Origin: Verrucomicrobia bacterium IMCC26134
Lineage (GTDB): Bacteria > Verrucomicrobiota > Verrucomicrobiia > Opitutales > Opitutaceae
DNA length: 64,000 nt
Assembly: GCA_000972765.1 (NCBI GenBank)
Contig: CP011265.1
Span: 1,364,001 to 1,428,000 of the forward strand
Reading direction: 5' to 3'
This document shows, piece after piece, positions 27,901 through 35,620 of this stretch; the stretch's first letter is position 1, and each line of letters starts with the position of its first letter. A program made the position numbers and the translations under genes. The notes under the pieces were generated by a model, which searched no databases, was not told the DNA's origin, and saw nothing but the letters and a program-made list of their open reading frames with translations.

Positions 27901-30859
27901 TACCAGCAGTGGCGGCAGTGTGTTGCGGTATTTAGCCTCACCCCGACTGCCCAAAGGACTTTATCTCAACAGCACCACCGGCAGCATTAGCGGCACGCCG
28001 TCGGAGGTGTCCGCGACCGCCACTTACACCATCACGGCCACCAATACCGACGGCGCCACCACTTCAAACGTCGTCATTACGGTCAACGATATGGCGCCCG
28101 CGTCGCTCACGTATTCCAGCAATCCGGCCAATTACACTTCGGGCACGGCGATACCCGTCAACACCCCGGGCAGCAGCGGCGGAGTGGTGGTTTCTTATGC
28201 GGTCTCACCCGCACTGCCAGCGGGTCTGGCTTTGAGCGCCTCCACCGGCATCATTAGCGGCACGCCCTCGGTGCCAAGCCCGACAACTCTTTACACCGTT
28301 ACGGCCACGAACACCGGCGGCTCCACGACGGCCCAGGTCAGCATCGCAGTGGATAGTCTCGGACCCTTGGCGCTAGCCTACTCCAGTAACCCCGCCATCT
28401 ACACCAAGGGCGCGGCGAGCGCCAACAACACGCCCTCCAGCAGCGGCGGAGCGGTGGTATCTTATTCGGTGTCACCCGCACTGCCAGAAGGCCTGACGCT
28501 GGACACTGCCACCGGCATCATCAACGGCACACCCACGACGGTTACGCCCTCGGCCAGCTATATCGTCACGGCGACAAACGCCAACGGCTTCACCACTGCT
28601 TCGCTAACGATCACGGTCAACGATGCCCCCCCCTCGGCGATGACCTATTCCAACAACCCCGCCATTTACACTGTGGGCACCGCACTCACGACCGCCACCA
28701 GAAGCGCCCCCACCAACAGTGGCGGTGCCGTGGTTTCGTATTCGATCACGCCAGCATTGCCCGCCGGGTTGTCGCTGAATCCCTCGACCACCGCCGCGAA
28801 CTTTGGAGCCACCAGAGGCACCCCCACAGCGGCGAGCCCGACCACCGTTTACACCGTCACGGCCACGAACACCGGTGGCTCCACTACCGCGACGCTGACC
28901 ATCACGGTCAATGCGGTCGCAACCTCAGCGCCGACCAACCTGACCTATTCCAGCAACCCCGCCACCTACACCATTGGCTCTGTGATCACCAACAACACGC
29001 CGACCAGTAGCGGCGGAGCGGTGTCCTCGTATGCGGTTTCACCCGCACTGCCTGCGGGTCTGGCGCTGGACACCACCACGGGGTTTATCAGCGGCACTCC
29101 GACGGTGGTGACTGCGCCCGCCACTTACATCGTCACGGCCACGAACAGCCTCGGCTCCACGACGGCCTCGGTGAGCATCACGGTCAGCGGCATACCACCT
29201 TCGGCGCTGACCTACTCCAGTAATCCGGCGGCTTACACCAAGAATACATCGATCACAAATAACACCCCGACTAGCGGCGGCGGGGCGGTGGCTTCGTATG
29301 CGGTCACGCCCGCGCTTCCAGCCGGCCTTACCCTGAATACCTCCACCGGAGTGATAAGCGGCACGCCCACGTCGGTTGTTCCAACCGCCACTTACACCGT
29401 CACGGCCACAAACAGCTTCGGATCCACCTCCGCCTCGGTGAGTATCACGGTCAATGACTCCATTCTTACCTATAGTAACTCCTCGTTGATCACGATCAGG
29501 GACAATAACACCGCGACGCCTTACCCCTCCACCATCACGGTTCCGACCACCGCCGGAACCATCGCCAAAGTGACGGTCCAACTCAATGGCTTCAATCATA
29601 CCTATCCGGCCGACGCGGCTATCCTGCTCGTTGGGCCTTTAGGGCAAAAGTTCCTTCTATTTTATCACAGTGGCGGGGGCACCGACGCAGTAGGTGCGAA
29701 TTTGATATTTACTGATTCGGTTACGACCTCGCTTCCGAGCGCAATTGTAAGCGGAACTTACAAGCCATCCACCTACTCCAGTGGCACCTACACCTTCGCT
29801 TCTCCCGCTCCCGCCTATCCGTATCTTTCCGGGGCCTTGTCCGGCTTCAATGGCACGAATCCCAGCGGGACGTGGAGCCTCTACGCAAGAGATGATGCTA
29901 AAACTGACAGCGGCACATTGAGCGGAGGATGGAGTCTGTCCTTTGAGATCAGCCAGCCGGCCGTCGTCGCCCCCTCGGCGCTGGCCTATTCCAGCGGTGC
30001 GGGCACCTACACCAAGGGCGCAGCGATTACCAACAACACCGCGACTAGCGGCGGCGGTGCGGTGGTTTCGTATGCGGTCTCACCCGCGCTGCCAGCGGGG
30101 CTCGCGTTGGACACCGCCACCGGCGTCATCAGCGGCACGCCGACCGCAGTAACCTCAACCACCACCTACACCGTCACGGCGACGAACACCGGCGGCTTCA
30201 CGACTGCTTCGCTGAGCATTACGATCAACGATATCGCCCCCTCGGCGCTGGCCTACTCCAGCGGTGCTGGCACCTACACCAAGGGCGCGGCGATTACTAA
30301 CAACACCGCGACTAGCGGCGGCGGTGCGGTGGTTTCGTATGCGGTCTCACCCGCGCTGCCAGCGGGGCTCACGTTGAACACCGCAACCGGCGTCATCAGC
30401 GGCACGCCGACCGCAGTAACTTCAACCGCGACCTACACCGTCACGGCGACGAACACCGGCGGCTTCACGACTGCTTCGCTGAGCATCGCGGTGGTCACGC
30501 CCTACACGGCATGGGCCACCCAATACAACCTCGTCCAGGGGCCAACCGGAGACGACGATGGCGACGGCAACTCAAATAACTTCGAGTTCGTCGCCGGCCT
30601 CATCCCCACGAGCGCAAGCTCCGTATTCCAAACCGCGGTGTCGACTGTGCCGGGTCAATCCAGCCAAGTAGCCATCAGCTTCGGCCCGATCGTAGCCGAC
30701 CGCACTTATACATTGAAGAGCACTGGGTCCTTGAGCTCGGCGACCTGGATGCCGCTTACCAATTTCACGTCGAGCGATACCGGCAATGTGCGCACCGTGA
30801 TTAGTAATTCAGCCGCCATCCCGCCCGTTTTCTTCCGGGTCGAGATCAGTCTCCCGTAA
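24968..30859 (+). CDS. Giant modular surface/secreted enzyme with Ig-like repeats
   Basis: 1963 residues with signal peptide (ALIFAALLLAPLASLHA). Approximate domains: 25-510, the TIM-barrel family also found at 35621, 37531 and 47802 (ESFGVWDREG, FVRVDTGATGDEEPY); 515-625, beta-sandwich; 626-705, InlB-type B-repeat-like domain (TPAPGWQFTGWSG); 706-850, a beta-jelly-roll-like region. Then come 855-952, an Ig-like domain (PQFNTEP to a GGLAGTP motif), and 955-1496, six He_PIG-type Ig repeats. These are followed by 1497-1662, a proprotein-convertase P-domain-like region (GFNGTNPSGTWSLYARDD), then two more Ig repeats to about 1841. The C-terminus has GDDDGDGNSNNFEF, a Ca-binding-like loop. It probably displays the enzyme at or beyond the cell surface. 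Confidence 0.82.
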   Translation: MKRNALIFAALLLAPLASLHAELGLARESFGVWDREGLHSVADYPYARGQSLNMPWAAVHKFYTGNYAVDFDWTDLNILLASAEAQNQSITCSISPIGGLGAGQSMPGWMFGPLTATGGGLVAFSEVADPSRPTVIPASYIYAKYTEPQFKVYFAAAVKALAYKIRYDPATSESQRARIAFVRVDTGATGDEEPYENPSLIPPAYYISTAAWDEYRDWVFELYRKEFQEGPGRPIPLLFNTVEPVLGAPNLKWNWIVNNVRGGFGIKHGGQMRGHHLSESESNVTVYKPLAVDSDFKFFSRNEMDQTWTKPYFKLNVPLNMYWAALEQLNVGMSIWDWSGTAMENADGTLKQFFGNGNFIFTAEFFNKWAAELDPTTSGGGFCVFHEGLDSYNIEKFPTGSGPGQYGNASWGNTARYTAICEAYAAQGAQMDDLAGATMGSVAQRDDNPGMIGFNDAGWKIHPGNYDRFITQLDPDNTSKALWRVGTATSGPEKGKLSSTAHAFDRFARRSDTASGKNTMYFDINDNLLPSIGQRVQINVTYRNDTAGQFLIKYDAVGNTVKTLTVNKTGLGTGNEVWATASFEVADWVFGNRQPTNTAPSGSDLQLVNVGPGDTIYHGIELIKIADISVGIIGSGTVTGRNNTAAFSPLPASFMEAQRLELKATPAPGWQFTGWSGALTGSNPTPFLFPTKDTRLTATFAPATVSSSVDDFNSATWSGGNGWNGDWTTVGAAKSGAIVELNGGATAARITRTFAVPLTGATLSFDWDLDRIAANLSESGTVEVSSNGTTWQQVWIQNSRGTDVDGTANMLPSGNIALTGSIAYVRFTLNAGGSGDTFLIDNLTITGTPVVVFSSSPQFNTEPISKAAATVAQAYLGQTLAGTATDPNSNSLSYSKLSKFSGGSDWLTISPSGGLAGTPTLADLGLNRWTVQVSSSGGSETATLLINVVAPGPNPPSALTYPSPAAYTRGTAIPNTSPTSSGGSVLRYLASPRLPKGLYLNSTTGSISGTPSEVSATATYTITATNTDGATTSNVVITVNDMAPASLTYSSNPANYTSGTAIPVNTPGSSGGVVVSYAVSPALPAGLALSASTGIISGTPSVPSPTTLYTVTATNTGGSTTAQVSIAVDSLGPLALAYSSNPAIYTKGAASANNTPSSSGGAVVSYSVSPALPEGLTLDTATGIINGTPTTVTPSASYIVTATNANGFTTASLTITVNDAPPSAMTYSNNPAIYTVGTALTTATRSAPTNSGGAVVSYSITPALPAGLSLNPSTTAANFGATRGTPTAASPTTVYTVTATNTGGSTTATLTITVNAVATSAPTNLTYSSNPATYTIGSVITNNTPTSSGGAVSSYAVSPALPAGLALDTTTGFISGTPTVVTAPATYIVTATNSLGSTTASVSITVSGIPPSALTYSSNPAAYTKNTSITNNTPTSGGGAVASYAVTPALPAGLTLNTSTGVISGTPTSVVPTATYTVTATNSFGSTSASVSITVNDSILTYSNSSLITIRDNNTATPYPSTITVPTTAGTIAKVTVQLNGFNHTYPADAAILLVGPLGQKFLLFYHSGGGTDAVGANLIFTDSVTTSLPSAIVSGTYKPSTYSSGTYTFASPAPAYPYLSGALSGFNGTNPSGTWSLYARDDAKTDSGTLSGGWSLSFEISQPAVVAPSALAYSSGAGTYTKGAAITNNTATSGGGAVVSYAVSPALPAGLALDTATGVISGTPTAVTSTTTYTVTATNTGGFTTASLSITINDIAPSALAYSSGAGTYTKGAAITNNTATSGGGAVVSYAVSPALPAGLTLNTATGVISGTPTAVTSTATYTVTATNTGGFTTASLSIAVVTPYTAWATQYNLVQGPTGDDDGDGNSNNFEFVAGLIPTSASSVFQTAVSTVPGQSSQVAISFGPIVADRTYTLKSTGSLSSATWMPLTNFTSSDTGNVRTVISNSAAIPPVFFRVEISLP
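29978..30490 (+). repeat. Two near-identical 267-bp Ig-repeat units
   Basis: Units beginning at 29978 and 30245 are about 95 percent identical by eye and encode consecutive 89-residue He_PIG-type repeats. The six upstream repeats of the same protein are far more divergent. The similarity points to recent duplication or gene conversion within the gene and to a site prone to copy-number change. Confidence 0.88.
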
Positions 30860-30893
30860 TCTCTTATTTGATACGTAGTCTGCTCCATAAACC

Positions 30894-31099
30894 ATGAAAA
30901 TGAGCCGCACCCGCTTTACCACCATTCTACTCGGTCCACTGGCCGCACGCCATGCTGACCAGCCTTTATCACACTCCAGCCCCAACATGATTTTACATTC
31001 TCGCGGATGACGCGGGCTATGGCGATTTCAGCTGTTACGGGCAAAGACTTCGCGGAGTTTGACGCAATCATGAAGCAGGCTTGGCGCGTTCCCTCCTGA
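30894..31099 (+). pseudogene. Collapsed sulfatase remnant (5' and 3' ends only)
   Basis: It starts with a signal-peptide-like ATG at 30894. With one extra T removed near 30988, the sequence reads PNMIYILADDAGYGDFSCYG, the N-terminal metal site of a sulfatase. Directly after CYGQ the sequence jumps to DAIMKQAWRVPS and a stop. That matches the C-terminal ALMKQAWRNPS of the intact sulfatase at 39467-40939. About 1.2 kb of the gene body, including the formylglycine site, is gone. The remnant ends 24 bp before the next gene and is not translated usefully. Confidence 0.88.
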
Positions 31100-31123
31100 G
31101 CGGTCCGTCACTTTTCACCCACG

Positions 31124-32407
31124 GTGAAAACTTTTCTATCTCAAATCCTTTTCGCATCAGGGCTTCTGATGCCGGCGCTCGCACTTGGCGCGGGCACAGC
31201 GTCACAGGGATTGTATTCTGATAAGTCGGAAACGCTGCGCGACTTTCCGCTTCAAAGTCATATCCAACACGTGCAGCCAATAACTGGAATCGTCTTCTGG
31301 GAGGATTCGGGCCGGAATGAAACCGACGCCATCCAGCTCGAATACTCCTACATGCGTTATGGCGATATTGTGTCACGGAAGGGCGAATACGATTGGGCGC
31401 CGGTCGATAAAAAGCTCCAAGACATCGCCGGCCGCAAGCACCAGGCGATTCTACGTTTTTACTTCGTATATCCCGGCGATCCCACCACCGTGCCCGCTTA
31501 CATAAAGGCGCTGCCGTATTACAGGGAGACGACGGCGCTGAGCGAGAAGAAGACCACGGGCTTTCCTGATTGGTCGCATCCGGAGCTGAAGCGTTTTGTT
31601 AAGGAATTCTACACGCGTTTCGCGGAACATTACGACCGCGACCCGCGCTTGGCGTTCCTACAGACCGGATTTGGTTTGTGGGCAGAATACCACATCTACG
31701 ACGGCCCCTTGAAACTCGGCGGCACCTTTCCGGACAAGGAGTTCCAAGCAGAATTCCTGCGGCACATGGCGGCAACTTTCAAGTTCACGCCCTGGAGCAT
31801 CTCGGTTGATGCGGCAGACGAGGAGGTGACACCACTGGCAGGCAACACGGAGCTGCTGGACCTTCCTTTCGGTCTCTTTGACGACTCGTTCCTCTGCAAG
31901 CAGCACGTAAAGGAGAACGAGCAAAATTGGAACGCATTGGACCGCGAGCGATTGCGGCGCTCCCCCGGCGGTGGCGAATTCAGTTATTACAACAAACGCG
32001 ACCAGAAGCTGGCACTCGCGCCCAATGGCCCCAACGGCGTATCTTTCGAGACTTCCGCCCGTGAATTTCACATCAGCTACATGATCGGCAGCGACCAACC
32101 GCAATACCAGTCTATGGCCCGCATCCAGCAGGCGGGGCTGGCCTGTGGCTACAAGTTTCGTGTGCTAAAATTTCAGGTCGGTGACCACTCGGCGCGGGTC
32201 ACGGTGGCGAATGAGGGCATAGCCCCGATTTATCATGATGCCTTTGCCGCGGTGAATGGAGTGCGGGCCGGCGGCTCGCTGAAAGGCCTGGCTCCCGGCG
32301 AAAGCGCGACTTTCGACATCGCCAGCGGCGGCGCATCACCCCGCTTGACCATCGAAAGCGACCGCCTTGTGCCGGGGCAGCACATTGAATTCGAAGCCGC
32401 CCTGTAA
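31124..32407 (+). CDS. Secreted DUF4832-like putative glycosidase
   Basis: 427 residues from a GTG start at 31124, which gives a clean signal peptide (MKTFLSQILFASGLLMPALA). The body reads as a barrel: GIVFWEDSGRNETDAIQLEY, HQAILRFYFVYPGDPTTVPAY, LAFLQTGFGLWAEYHIYDG, LDLPFGLFDDSFL and FHISYMIGSDQPQYQ. It ends in an Ig-like domain (HSARVTVANEGIAPIYHDAF). The pattern matches the DUF4832 family and is related in layout to the gene at 9474. The glutamate of LWAEYH is at a position where clan GH-A acids occur, which is only suggestive. It lies between two sulfatases, on the same strand. Confidence 0.68.
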   Translation: MKTFLSQILFASGLLMPALALGAGTASQGLYSDKSETLRDFPLQSHIQHVQPITGIVFWEDSGRNETDAIQLEYSYMRYGDIVSRKGEYDWAPVDKKLQDIAGRKHQAILRFYFVYPGDPTTVPAYIKALPYYRETTALSEKKTTGFPDWSHPELKRFVKEFYTRFAEHYDRDPRLAFLQTGFGLWAEYHIYDGPLKLGGTFPDKEFQAEFLRHMAATFKFTPWSISVDAADEEVTPLAGNTELLDLPFGLFDDSFLCKQHVKENEQNWNALDRERLRRSPGGGEFSYYNKRDQKLALAPNGPNGVSFETSAREFHISYMIGSDQPQYQSMARIQQAGLACGYKFRVLKFQVGDHSARVTVANEGIAPIYHDAFAAVNGVRAGGSLKGLAPGESATFDIASGGASPRLTIESDRLVPGQHIEFEAAL

Positions 32408-32446
32408 CTCTCAACCCCTCGAAACCGTCTGGAATTCGAACCAAGT

Positions 32447-33913
32447 ATGAATCGGAAAATAACATTAGTTTTCGCCTGCCTGATTCTTACGTCTCTGGCC
32501 GCGCTCTGTGCCGCCAATCCGGCGGCGTCCGCCGAGCCAAAACCCAACGTCCTGCTTATCCTCTCCGACGACCATAGCTATCCGCATTTAGGCTGCTACG
32601 GCAATAAGGACGTAAGGACGCCTAACCTCGACAAGTTCGCGGCGGAAGGCATGCGTTTCGACCGTGCCTATGTGAGCAGCCCGCAATGCGTGCCGTCTCG
32701 GGCAACCATCTTTACCGGGCGTTCGCCGGTGGACATCGGCATGTCACGCTTTTCCTCACCGCTGCCACGTGCGATCAAGACCTACCCCGAGGCGCTGCGG
32801 GCGGCGGGTTGGTTCACCGGTGTCGCCGGGCGCACCTATCATATGGATGGCGCGAGCGGGACGATGCCACCGGAAACCCAGGCCGTTTTCGACAAGTATA
32901 AACTCAAAACCTTTCCGGATCGCCTTGATTTCGTAAAGATAGGGAAGATCGAAGAAATATCGCTGGGGCAAATGCGTGAGTTCCTCGATCTGAGGCCATC
33001 GGACAAGCCCTTCTTTCTTCAGCTCTGTTCGCACGATCCGCACCGCCCGCTCACCACCAAAGGCCCGTTTAAAACCGACCCGAGCAAAATCACGCTGCCG
33101 GCCCATTACCCCGACACCACGCTCGTGCGGGAGGACCTCGCGAATTACTACGACGAGATAGCCCACTTTGATGTGTTTTTCGGCGAAGCGATGGCGGAAC
33201 TCGAAAAACGCGGACTCGCTGCGAACACGATCGTGATTTTTATGGGTGACAACGGTGCCTCCCAGTTTCGTGGCAAGGGCACCCTCTACGAGTTTGGTAT
33301 TCACGTGCCCCTTATCGTGCGCTGGCCTGGTAAAGCGATGCCCGGGTCATCCTCGACAGATTTGATCAGCGGCGAAGATATTGCCCCCACCTGCCTAGAG
33401 GCCGCCGGCCTGCCTATCCCTCCTGAAATGACCGGTAAGAGCTTTGCCAAACTCTTGAAGGGTGAGGCCTACGAACCGCGCACGGTGGTCTTCTCCGAGC
33501 GTGGCGCACACGGCTATGATCTGCCGGGCAACACCGCCGATTTCGATCTGAGTCGCGCTGTTGTCAGCAAGACGCACAAGCTGATCTATAATGCGCTCGG
33601 AGAACTACCGTATTGGCCGGTCGATTTCTACAAAATGGATTTCTGGAAAGAGTTGGTTGCGATGCAAAAATCCGGAACCCTCGATGCCAAGTTCGAAAAA
33701 CTCTATTTCGCCCCGACCCGTTCGATGTTTGAACTCTATGACTTGGTAAATGATCCCGAAGAATTCACCAACCTCGCCGGCACTCCGCAAGCCGAGGCGG
33801 TGGAAACCGAACTCAAGGCCGAGATGCACGAATGGATTATGCTGCAGCGCGATTTTATCCCGTTGCCCGCAGTCTCCAAAAAGGGCGGCAAAGGTAAACA
33901 AGGCGGCGAATAG
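32447..33913 (+). CDS. Secreted sulfatase (CVPSR type, heparan-N-sulfatase-like)
   Basis: 488 residues with signal peptide (TLVFACLILTSLAALCA). Motifs: NVLLILSDDHSYPHLGCYGN, PQCVPSRATIFTGRSP (formylglycine site), PFFLQLCSHDPHRPL and IVIFMGDNGASQFRGKGTLY. The SDDHSYPHLGCYG opening resembles the sulfamidase/heparan-N-sulfatase-like group. The C-terminus is a glycine-lysine tail (KKGGKGKQGGE). It stands 39 bp after the DUF4832-like gene and 41 bp before another sulfatase, so an operon is likely. Activity class is certain, substrate unassigned. Confidence 0.93.
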   Translation: MNRKITLVFACLILTSLAALCAANPAASAEPKPNVLLILSDDHSYPHLGCYGNKDVRTPNLDKFAAEGMRFDRAYVSSPQCVPSRATIFTGRSPVDIGMSRFSSPLPRAIKTYPEALRAAGWFTGVAGRTYHMDGASGTMPPETQAVFDKYKLKTFPDRLDFVKIGKIEEISLGQMREFLDLRPSDKPFFLQLCSHDPHRPLTTKGPFKTDPSKITLPAHYPDTTLVREDLANYYDEIAHFDVFFGEAMAELEKRGLAANTIVIFMGDNGASQFRGKGTLYEFGIHVPLIVRWPGKAMPGSSSTDLISGEDIAPTCLEAAGLPIPPEMTGKSFAKLLKGEAYEPRTVVFSERGAHGYDLPGNTADFDLSRAVVSKTHKLIYNALGELPYWPVDFYKMDFWKELVAMQKSGTLDAKFEKLYFAPTRSMFELYDLVNDPEEFTNLAGTPQAEAVETELKAEMHEWIMLQRDFIPLPAVSKKGGKGKQGGE

Positions 33914-33954
33914 TTAAATACTCTTATTCCATTCATCCCGCAAATTTTTTCCTT

Positions 33955-35556
33955 ATGACCACCCGCATCCCCCGGTTTCTTATCGGACTAACGCTCACCG
34001 GCTCAGCCGCGCTCTATGCCGCGGAACCTGCAACGACGCCCGCCAAACCCAATATCTTGATCATCCTCGTGGATGACATGGGCTATTCGGATCTCGGTTG
34101 TTTTGGCAGCGAGATAAAGACTCCCAACCTCGATCGTCTTGCCGCCGGCGGGATGAAATTCACCCAAGTGTATAACACGGCGAAGTGTTACCCTACGCGG
34201 GCCAGCTTGTTGACCGGCGCATACTACCAGCGGACGGATTTGGATTTCTCAAAAACCGCGACGCTCGGCGAGGTGCTCCAACCGGCCGGTTACCACACGT
34301 GGTGGGCGGGCAAAAATCACGCGCATTTTAATCCGGTGACGCGCGGTTTTGAGCATTACTACGGAATGATCGGCGGCGCGGAAAATCATTTCAATCCGGG
34401 TGATCAGCCCGCCGGCCCCGGGCAGCCCGCTCCGGCTTCCAAGGGTAAGGGAGCGACTTGGGCGGATGACGCCGTGGAGATGAAGCGATTTACACCGAAG
34501 GATCCGAAGTTCTACGATACCGACGCGTTCACCGATCGCGGGCTCCAGTGGCTGGATAAATACGGCAAAGACGGAAAGCCCTTCCTGCTCTATATGGCAT
34601 ACACCGCGCCCCACTGGCCCTTGCAAGCTTGGCCGGAGGATATCGCCAAATACAAGGGCGTCTATGACGGCGGTTATGATGCCGTGCGGGAGGCTCGCTA
34701 CAAGCGCCAGATCGAGCTGGGGCTGGTAGATCCGAAAACTTCGCCGCTGCCGCCTCGGGAAGAGGATGTTAAAGCGAAAAAAAAGAAAGCGAAGGGAGAA
34801 AATGGAGCGGAAGATCCCAGGACCGTGGCAACCCGCATGGAAATTTATGCCGCGATGGTTGATCGGATTGATCAGAACATCGGACGGCTCATCAAGAAGC
34901 TAGAAGAGCAGGGAAAACTCGATAACACGCTCATCATGTTTCTCTCCGACAACGGTGCCTGCGCGGAAGGCCCAAAGGTGGATAACGCCGATCCCCATGC
35001 GCCGATGGGCAGCGTGGCTAGTTTTGTGAGTTACGGCCAAAACTGGGCGACCGTCAGCAATACCCCGTTGCGTAAATGGAAGACCGACAGCTTCGAGGGC
35101 GGGATTAACACGCCACTTGTGGTTCACTGGCCGGCGGCCATCAAGCCTCAGGCTGGGTGGAACCGAGAACCCGCCCACTTGATAGACATCATGCCCACCG
35201 TGCTCGCCGTCTCCGGCGCGAAGTTTCCCGGTGAATCCAAGCAGGAGAACATTGCGCAACCGGACGGCGTTAGCCTCCTGCCCGCATTTAAAGGGCTACC
35301 GGTTCGTCGCCCGAATCCTCTGTTTTTCCAATTTGCCAAAGGCGCTGCCGTTCGTGATGGGCAATGGAAGCTCGTGCGGAACACGCAGACGTGGGAGCTC
35401 TATAACATGGCGGCGGATCGCACGGAAATGCGTGATCTCGCGGCGCAAAAACCAGAGTTGGTGCAAAAGATGGATTCCGAATGGAAGGCTTGGTGGAAGG
35501 ATACCACCGGTAATGAGTGGACCGGAACTCCGCCCAAAGAAAAAGCTGAGGAATGA
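33955..35556 (+). CDS. Secreted sulfatase (CYPTR type), paralogue of 41024-42622
   Basis: 533 residues with signal peptide (FLIGLTLTGSAALYA). Motifs: NILIILVDDMGYSDLGCFGS, AKCYPTRASLLTGAYYQR (formylglycine site with Thr instead of Ser), WWAGKNHAHFNP, FLLYMAYTAPHWPLQAWPED and LIMFLSDNGACAEG. The enzyme pairs closely with the one at 41024 (AKCFPTR, nearly the same length and gene order), so one arose by duplication. Threonine at this position is tolerated by formylglycine-generating enzyme in known sulfatases. It has a short acidic-basic tail (PPKEKAEE). Confidence 0.93.
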   Translation: MTTRIPRFLIGLTLTGSAALYAAEPATTPAKPNILIILVDDMGYSDLGCFGSEIKTPNLDRLAAGGMKFTQVYNTAKCYPTRASLLTGAYYQRTDLDFSKTATLGEVLQPAGYHTWWAGKNHAHFNPVTRGFEHYYGMIGGAENHFNPGDQPAGPGQPAPASKGKGATWADDAVEMKRFTPKDPKFYDTDAFTDRGLQWLDKYGKDGKPFLLYMAYTAPHWPLQAWPEDIAKYKGVYDGGYDAVREARYKRQIELGLVDPKTSPLPPREEDVKAKKKKAKGENGAEDPRTVATRMEIYAAMVDRIDQNIGRLIKKLEEQGKLDNTLIMFLSDNGACAEGPKVDNADPHAPMGSVASFVSYGQNWATVSNTPLRKWKTDSFEGGINTPLVVHWPAAIKPQAGWNREPAHLIDIMPTVLAVSGAKFPGESKQENIAQPDGVSLLPAFKGLPVRRPNPLFFQFAKGAAVRDGQWKLVRNTQTWELYNMAADRTEMRDLAAQKPELVQKMDSEWKAWWKDTTGNEWTGTPPKEKAEE

Positions 35557-35620
35557 GCAACCGCAGTTCGTCAAGAAACCTACTAGCGCAACCCGAAAAG
35601 TTTTAGGATTTTAATACAAA

